Shown here: positions 59,283-64,000 of the stretch, piece after piece
Numbering within the stretch: position 1 is the stretch's first letter
Layout: each line of letters begins with the position of its first letter
NCBI RefSeq assembly: GCF_022014495.1
Contig: NZ_JAKLSQ010000019.1
Span: forward strand, 1 to 64,000
DNA length: 64,000 bases
Origin: Sandaracinobacteroides sayramensis
GTDB lineage: Bacteria; Pseudomonadota; Alphaproteobacteria; Sphingomonadales; Sphingomonadaceae
Reading direction: 5' to 3'
The notes under the pieces: generated by a model
Databases searched by the model: none
Told to the model about the DNA's origin: nothing
What the model saw: only the letters and a program-made list of their open reading frames with translations
Program-made: the position numbers and the translations under genes

Positions 59283-59312
59283 TCAGGCCGGTTCCGATCA
59301 GGCCGGGCTCAC
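59283..59312. repeat. 15-bp tandem duplication of the sensor kinase stop-codon region
   Basis: Units starting at 59283 and 59298 share TCAGGCCGG. On the minus strand the first gives an in-frame second TGA 15 bp after the real stop, as in the DUF3299 gene. Confidence 0.7.
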
Positions 59313-60680
59313 GCGGCTGAACCACACCTCCACGGCAAATCCGGGATGGCCGGATATCCGCAGGCTGGCCTCGTGCAGATCCACGATCGCGGAGACAAGG
59401 GTGAGGCCAAGACCCGTTCCCGGCCGCGTGCGGCTGTCGTCCGCGCGGTAGAAGCGTTTCGTGAGATTCGGCACTTCCGCTTCGCCCACGCCCGGCCCGT
59501 CGTCCTTCACCAGCAGCCGCACGCCGTCCGCCGCAGAGGAAAGGGCGATTTCGACGCTCGTCCCCGCGGGCGTGTGCTGAAGCCCATTGTCGATCAGATT
59601 GGCCAGCAACTGGTTCAGCATCGCGGCATCGCCCACGACGATATGCGGGCCAGCCGACCTGTGGAGCAGCAGATGCCCGCTCTGCTCCGCGGCAGGCTGA
59701 TAGGCCTCGATCGCCCGTTCGACCAGAAGCGACAGATCCACCGGCACCATGTCCTGGTGCACGTCGCCGGCCTGCAGGCGGGCGATGCGCAGCATGGTGT
59801 TGAACAGCGACAGCAGTTCGTCCGCTTCTTCGATCGCGCTTTCGATCCGGGCCGCCTGCGCATCTGAGGCGGGATGCAGTTCCTCCAGCCGGTTCCGGAG
59901 GCGCGTGAGCGGCATGCGCAGGTCATGCGCGACATCGGTCGACACCTGCCGCATCGCCGCCATCGTCGCTTCCAGCCGGTCGAGCATGGCATTGAGGTTG
60001 CGGGTCAGATCGTCGAACTCCTGGCCGAAGCCGATGGCCGGAAGCCGCTCCGACAGATTGCCGTCGATGATGCGGCCGGTGGTGGCGTTCACGAGCTTTA
60101 GACGGCGCAGGAAAAGCAGCCCGGCGAGCAGGCCGGCGACGACCGCAAGCAGCATGAGGGCGAGGCTGCCCCAGATCGCGATCTTGTGGAGACCGGCGCG
60201 CAGGTCGTCGAGAGGGTAGCTCTCCCGCCCGACCGCCATGAAGGAGCCGTCGGCCATGCGCTCCGTCAGCACCAGCATCCTCACCTCGGCCTTGCGGCCG
60301 ATGGAGGACACATCGGACGAAGGCGCCTCGACGATGCCGAAGCCGTCGAAGCGGGTCGCGTCCTCGGGCAGGCCACTGTTGAAGCGCGGCCCGACAGGGG
60401 GAATGACGAGATAGCGATAGCGGCTGACGCTGTCCGTGCGCACATGCTCGGTGAGGATGTTCACCAGCGCCGCGCTTCCCTCGAGCTGGGCATCGGCCCG
60501 CATGATCGCCATCTGGTGATACAAGGCGCTGTGCAGTTCCTCTTCGGCGAAGCGCGCGACTCCGAAATCGAGCATCACCAGCATGGTCGCCGCCCCGACT
60601 CCGAAGATGGAGGCGAAAACCGCCGCCATGCGGAAGGCGGCCGTCCGCCACAGGGCGGAAAAAGATCTAATCGGATGCAT
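59298..60680 (-). CDS. Sensor histidine kinase (OmpR-type two-component system)
   Basis: 460 residues. Transmembrane helices at about residues 15-40 (FRMAAVFASIFGVGAATMLVML) and 165-190 flank a periplasmic sensor domain of about 125 residues. A HAMP segment is followed by the H-box TDVAHDLRMPLTRLRNRL with phospho-acceptor His252, N-box NQLLANLIDNGLQHTP, D/F box VKDDGPGVGEAEV and G-box GTGLGLTLVSAIVDLHEA. ATG 60680 is used (60689 is also possible) and overlaps the end of the response-regulator gene. It is probably cognate to that regulator; the stimulus is unknown. Confidence 0.93.
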   Translation of the reverse strand: MHPIRSFSALWRTAAFRMAAVFASIFGVGAATMLVMLDFGVARFAEEELHSALYHQMAIMRADAQLEGSAALVNILTEHVRTDSVSRYRYLVIPPVGPRFNSGLPEDATRFDGFGIVEAPSSDVSSIGRKAEVRMLVLTERMADGSFMAVGRESYPLDDLRAGLHKIAIWGSLALMLLAVVAGLLAGLLFLRRLKLVNATTGRIIDGNLSERLPAIGFGQEFDDLTRNLNAMLDRLEATMAAMRQVSTDVAHDLRMPLTRLRNRLEELHPASDAQAARIESAIEEADELLSLFNTMLRIARLQAGDVHQDMVPVDLSLLVERAIEAYQPAAEQSGHLLLHRSAGPHIVVGDAAMLNQLLANLIDNGLQHTPAGTSVEIALSSAADGVRLLVKDDGPGVGEAEVPNLTKRFYRADDSRTRPGTGLGLTLVSAIVDLHEASLRISGHPGFAVEVWFSRVSPA

Positions 60681-61350
60681 CGAGAACATAGCCCACCCCG
60701 CGCAGGGTGTGCAGCAGCGACGTCTCGAAACCCCGGTCGATCTTGGCGCGCAACCGGCTGATATGCGCGTCTATGATGTTGGTCCTCGTGTCGAAATCAT
60801 AGCTCCACAGCCCTTCGAGCAGCATCGTGCGGGTGACGGTCTGGCCGGCGCGGCGCACCAGGAATTCCAGCAGCCGATACTCCTGAGGAGTGAGGTCAAG
60901 GCGCCTTCCGGCGCGGCTGACCTGCCTGTGGCGCAGGTCCACATGCAGGTCGCCGACGTTCACCTTATCGCGCTCGGCAGGCGCATCGTCCGTGTTGCGG
61001 CGGTGCAGGGCGCGCACGCGGGCCAGAAGCTCGCTGAAGGCGAAGGGCTTGCCGAGATAGTCGTCCGCGCCGGCTTCCAGCCCTTCCACCCGCTCTTCCA
61101 CGGCCGACAGCGCGGTCAGAACGAGGGCCGGCGTCTTGTCTCCCTCGGATCGCAAGGTCTGGATGATTCCGAGGCCGGACTGGCCGGGCAGCATCCGGTC
61201 GACGATCAGGATATCGTAGCTGGAGCTGCGCGCCATGCGCAGGCCGTCGACCCCATCCTGCGTCCAGTCCACCCGGTGGCCGATTTCCGCAAGCCCCCGG
61301 GCAATGAACGACCCGGTCTTCTGATCGTCTTCAAGAAGAAGGATGTTCAT
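60667..61350 (-). CDS. OmpR/PhoB-family response regulator
   Basis: 227 residues. The receiver domain has the acidic pair ED-D at residues 7-9, phospho-acceptor Asp51 in DILIVDRMLPG, the conserved Thr in LVLTALS and Lys in YLGKPFAFSEL. The C-terminal winged-helix domain is VSRAGRRLDLTPQEYRLLEFL through TNIIDAHISRLRAKID and TLRGVGYVL. Its ATG overlaps the stop of the upstream 167-residue protein gene by 4 bp. Probable targets include the FecA-like receptor gene in the same run (inference). Confidence 0.95.
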   Translation of the reverse strand: MNILLLEDDQKTGSFIARGLAEIGHRVDWTQDGVDGLRMARSSSYDILIVDRMLPGQSGLGIIQTLRSEGDKTPALVLTALSAVEERVEGLEAGADDYLGKPFAFSELLARVRALHRRNTDDAPAERDKVNVGDLHVDLRHRQVSRAGRRLDLTPQEYRLLEFLVRRAGQTVTRTMLLEGLWSYDFDTRTNIIDAHISRLRAKIDRGFETSLLHTLRGVGYVLDASD

Positions 61351-61850
61351 CTACGGCCAAATCCCCGCTGTGTCGCAGTCCATTCTTCGAACGGCGCCCG
61401 GCGAATGCCATGCCCGGCCGCCCTCTGCCGCCTGGAGTTAACCGCTTTCAGCTTCGCATCCAAATCCGTGTGGATGTGCAGCGTGTTCGCCGGCAGGCAT
61501 GTGCCCAGCATCTTCAGCAGGATGGCACAGCGGCCAAGCGAAGTCTTGAGGTCGATGTCTTCCAGATGGCAGGTGCGCAGCCCGTTCTGCCGCTGCGCTT
61601 CCGCCAGCCAGCGCAGCATCAAAAGCTCGCTCGATGTGAGATAGGGGGAGTCGAGCGGGAGGATCATCAGCCCGTTGCGCACCGCGGATGCGCGCAGATG
61701 GCCGAAATGGGCCTGACAGAATTCGTCGCCTTCCCCGTTCCCGAAGAACGGCAGCGCCGCATCTCCTTCCCATTCGGCGCTCCGCACCAGCCGAAGCGCC
61801 TTGCGCTCGAAGACATTGCGTTTGCAGAGCTTCATGGTGTTGATGGACAT
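61347..61850 (-). CDS. Uncharacterised 167-residue protein coupled to the two-component system
   Basis: I do not recognise the family. The protein has no signal peptide or membrane segment, five Cys residues including FCQAHFGHL, a hydrophobic-helical middle (ILPLDSPYLTSSELLMLRWLAEAQRQ) and LHIHTDLDAKLKAVNSRRQRA near the end. ATG 61850 follows GGGAGGTTCCCAG. It lies between a TonB receptor gene (67 bp upstream, with a strong hairpin between) and the response-regulator gene (4-bp overlap), so it may be a cytoplasmic accessory of that uptake/regulatory unit. A heme- or metal-related role is only a guess. Confidence 0.7.
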   Translation of the reverse strand: MSINTMKLCKRNVFERKALRLVRSAEWEGDAALPFFGNGEGDEFCQAHFGHLRASAVRNGLMILPLDSPYLTSSELLMLRWLAEAQRQNGLRTCHLEDIDLKTSLGRCAILLKMLGTCLPANTLHIHTDLDAKLKAVNSRRQRAAGHGIRRAPFEEWTATQRGFGRR

Positions 61851-61876
61851 CTGGGAACCTCCCGCCGGCAGGCGAA

Positions 61877-61904
61877 CCCCGCGCGCTTCGGCAAGCGCGC
61901 GGGG
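61877..61904 (-). terminator. Strong 12-bp hairpin between receptor and the downstream genes
   Basis: CCCCGCGCGCTT (61877-61888) and AAGCGCGCGGGG (61893-61904) pair perfectly around CGGC. It starts 13 bp after the receptor stop and lacks a U-tract. It could be a partial terminator or an RNA-stability element separating receptor from regulator expression. Confidence 0.6.
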
Positions 61905-61917
61905 CATGGATCCAGGC

Positions 61918-64000
61918 TCAGAACGACAGGCGCAGGCCACCGCCCAGGTAGCGGGCCGGATTGCCGCGGGCGCCGTCCGCTCCACGGTGGGTGATCCGGC
62001 GCTCGTCGAGCAGATTCTCCGCCCGGACATAGGCGTCGATCGCCGAAGTCAGGGCGTAGGAGGCCGACAGGTCGAGGGTGAACAGGTTCTGCGTGCGCAG
62101 GAAGCGGCTGTTCACCCCCTCCCGGCCGCAGGTGGTGTTGATGCAGGTGCCTTCGGAATAGTTGAACCCGGCGTTGAACTTGAAGCCGAGGTCATGGTCG
62201 AGGCCGACCTGAAGCCGGCCGATGTGCTTGGGCGTATAGTCGAGAACGTCGCCCTTGCGCACGCCGGAGGTGGGGGTGCCGTCGGCGGCCCGCGCCTCGC
62301 GCGTATACTCCCCGTCGGTGTAGGTATAGGCCAGGCGGACCGGCACCCGGAAATCCCGGCCCTCATAGAGATTGCCGGACACCCCGACTTCCAGGCCGTA
62401 GACCTTCTTGGCGCCATCCTGCTGATTGCCTTCGGTGATGGGAACGCCCCCCGCCCCCTGGCAGGGGTTGGCGATCAGGCAGGTTCTGAGCGCATTGTCG
62501 TAATCGGTGTAGAAGCCGATCAAGTCGATGCCGATACGGCTCCCGCGGTAGCGGACGCCGCCCTCGATATTCGTGCTTTCCTCGCCGCGGCTGCCTTCGA
62601 CCGCCCCGGAGCCGGGCGGCGCGAAGCCCTGGTGCACGCCGCCGAGCACCGTCCATTCCGGATTGATTTCATAGTTGAGGCCGAGGCCGAAGGTCGTCTT
62701 CTTGAGGGAATTGCGGGCGCTCGCCGGATTGGCGATGTTCGCGCGGGTCTTGATGCTCTCATGGCGCACCAGGGGCAGCAGGATCAGGTCGCCGAAGCGG
62801 ATGCGGTCGGCGACCCAGAAGGAGATCGCGTCCGCATAGCCCTGGCTCGGCGTGGCTGCCGTGCCGCCCTGATAGACGAGGCTGCCGTTCACCTGCTGAT
62901 AGATGACGTTCGAAACGGTGGCGGTGTTCTTCGCCTTGTCCTTGTGCCAGCGGAAGCCGCCCATCAGCTCGTGGCCGATGGCGCCGGTCGAGAAGGCGGC
63001 GCGCCCCTCGAACTGCAGCCCGGTGCTTTCGAAGGTCTGGAAATTGTTGCCGTAGCGCACGCCATTGGCATGGGTGGTGTTCTGCGTGCCGTCGAGGATG
63101 CCCTGCAGGAAGGCGGCGTTCGCCGCGCCATTGTTGATCTGCGAGGTGATGCCCGTGCCCGACACGCCGATGCCGTTGATCTGGTTCAGGCGCTTATAGT
63201 TGCGCACGGTCTTGGTGTAATAGCCGGTCGACACGATCGAGATATCCGGCGTGATGTGCAGCTGGTGCTGCAGGCTGGCGGTATCCCGCCCCTGGGACAT
63301 GCGCTCGAGCTCGCTGAGGCCGTAGCGCCGGTTGGGATCGCGGCGGAAGTCGGCATCGGTCAGGCCGAGATAGGAGACGTCCGCGTCGTTGTCGCCCTTG
63401 AACAGCTTCAGGTCGAGCTGCTGCTGAACGGAGGCGCTGTCCGGGCTTTTCCAGCGCAGCTTCAGCATATATTCGCGGACATTGTCCCCCGCCGTCAGGT
63501 TCGAGCGGTCGATCTTCTGGAAGCCATCGGTGCGGTGCTGGTAGGTTTCCACCAGCACGCCGAACTGGCCGAAGGTGCCGCCCGCCCAGCTGTGCAGCTT
63601 CAGCGTGTTCCAGCCGCCGGCTTCGGCATTGACGAACCCGGACGGCGTGTCGGGAATCTGCGTCGAGATGAGGTTGATCGCGCCTGAGGTTGTCTGCGGG
63701 CCGTAGCGAAGGATTTCCGGGCCCTTCAGCACCTCCACTCCGCTCATGCGGCCGATGGAGGGGAAGTAATAGGCCGAGGTGTTGGCATAGGGCGCCATCG
63801 CCGCGGGTATGCCGTCCTCCATGATCGAGATGCGGTCGCTGCGCCCGGACGACGAGGCGCGGATGCCGATGCGCGGGAAGGTGCCAATGCCGTCCTCCTC
63901 GCGGACATAGACGCCGGGCGCGCTTCGCAGCACGCTGTGCACATTGGTGAACTCGAACGTCTGCAATTCCTCGCTGTCGATCACCACAGCGGAGCCGGTG
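61918..64000 (-). CDS. TonB-dependent receptor, FecA-like (5' partial)
   Basis: The frame is open to the right edge of the window, so signal peptide, any N-terminal signalling domain and TonB box are missing. The 694 visible residues start in the plug (VHSVLRSAPGVYVREEDGIGTFPRIGIRASSSGRSDRISIMEDGIP, then VEVLKGPEILRYGPQTTSGAINLIS), as in Fe(III)-dicitrate receptors, and continue through a complete barrel ending GGGLRLSF. It heads the run receptor - 167-residue protein - response regulator - sensor kinase. The ligand is unknown. Confidence 0.88.
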   Translation of the reverse strand, partial: TGSAVVIDSEELQTFEFTNVHSVLRSAPGVYVREEDGIGTFPRIGIRASSSGRSDRISIMEDGIPAAMAPYANTSAYYFPSIGRMSGVEVLKGPEILRYGPQTTSGAINLISTQIPDTPSGFVNAEAGGWNTLKLHSWAGGTFGQFGVLVETYQHRTDGFQKIDRSNLTAGDNVREYMLKLRWKSPDSASVQQQLDLKLFKGDNDADVSYLGLTDADFRRDPNRRYGLSELERMSQGRDTASLQHQLHITPDISIVSTGYYTKTVRNYKRLNQINGIGVSGTGITSQINNGAANAAFLQGILDGTQNTTHANGVRYGNNFQTFESTGLQFEGRAAFSTGAIGHELMGGFRWHKDKAKNTATVSNVIYQQVNGSLVYQGGTAATPSQGYADAISFWVADRIRFGDLILLPLVRHESIKTRANIANPASARNSLKKTTFGLGLNYEINPEWTVLGGVHQGFAPPGSGAVEGSRGEESTNIEGGVRYRGSRIGIDLIGFYTDYDNALRTCLIANPCQGAGGVPITEGNQQDGAKKVYGLEVGVSGNLYEGRDFRVPVRLAYTYTDGEYTREARAADGTPTSGVRKGDVLDYTPKHIGRLQVGLDHDLGFKFNAGFNYSEGTCINTTCGREGVNSRFLRTQNLFTLDLSASYALTSAIDAYVRAENLLDERRITHRGADGARGNPARYLGGGLRLSF

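Noticed and set aside
1-64000. CRISPR arrays, insertion sequences, prophage or toxin-antitoxin modules
   Set aside because: No regularly spaced repeats, transposase DDE/HUH proteins, terminal inverted repeats, phage structural genes or small paired toxin/antitoxin genes were found on either strand.

Overview
The window reads as a high-GC chromosomal segment of an alphaproteobacterium, most probably a sphingomonad (Sphingomonadales). The basis is the GC-rich third-position coding on both strands, three TonB-dependent receptors, a short-type QueF, a DUF1254 gene pair, a Zur/CobW-type zinc regulon, and a PHA locus in which a MaoC-Pta fusion, acetate kinase and a FabI homologue follow phaC. The genus cannot be fixed by eye. 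No transposase, integrase, rRNA or CRISPR array was seen.

Layout. 1-5.96 kb is housekeeping: the end of cpoB/ybgF, tilS, a secreted serine hydrolase, a dGTPase-like HD protein, a racemase-type CaiB/BaiF CoA protein, queF and tRNA-Thr(CGT). 6-28.3 kb is a catabolic region. It holds a receptor-monooxygenase-dehydrogenase run (TonB receptor, ABM protein, PQQ/heme dehydrogenase, Baeyer-Villiger-type flavin monooxygenase), two AraC regulators, an SDR, an acyl-CoA ligase, five acyl-CoA dehydrogenase polypeptides (two of them short subunits suggesting heteromeric enzymes), an enoyl-CoA hydratase, two aldehyde dehydrogenases and a TetR regulator with a candidate operator. The gene set fits oxidation of an alcohol or ketone to a carboxylic acid, CoA activation and beta-oxidation of a bulky or branched chain; the substrate is unknown. 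28.4-29.7 kb is gltS. 29.7-36.2 kb is a four-gene export operon (ABC-2 permease, RbbA-like fused ATPase, HlyD adaptor, TolC-like outer-membrane lipoprotein) ending in a good intrinsic terminator.

36.2-43.5 kb is polyhydroxyalkanoate metabolism: phasin and phaB on one strand, and TetR, phaC, maoC-pta, ackA and fabI overlapping on the other. 43.5-48.4 kb holds two DUF1254 proteins, an AraC regulator and an SDR. 48.4-59.2 kb is a zinc-starvation regulon: zur with merC, divergent zigA-type GTPase, a four-gene ABC operon resembling Pseudomonas PA4063-4066, and a coupled operon of TonB receptor, two ABC-2/DUF3526-like permeases and an ATPase. I find three related 22-bp Zur-box-like sequences, one before each of these units; this is the strongest candidate for a partly undescribed system here. 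59.3-64 kb carries a sensor kinase, response regulator and an unrecognised 167-residue protein, coupled in a chain behind a FecA-like receptor that runs off the window.
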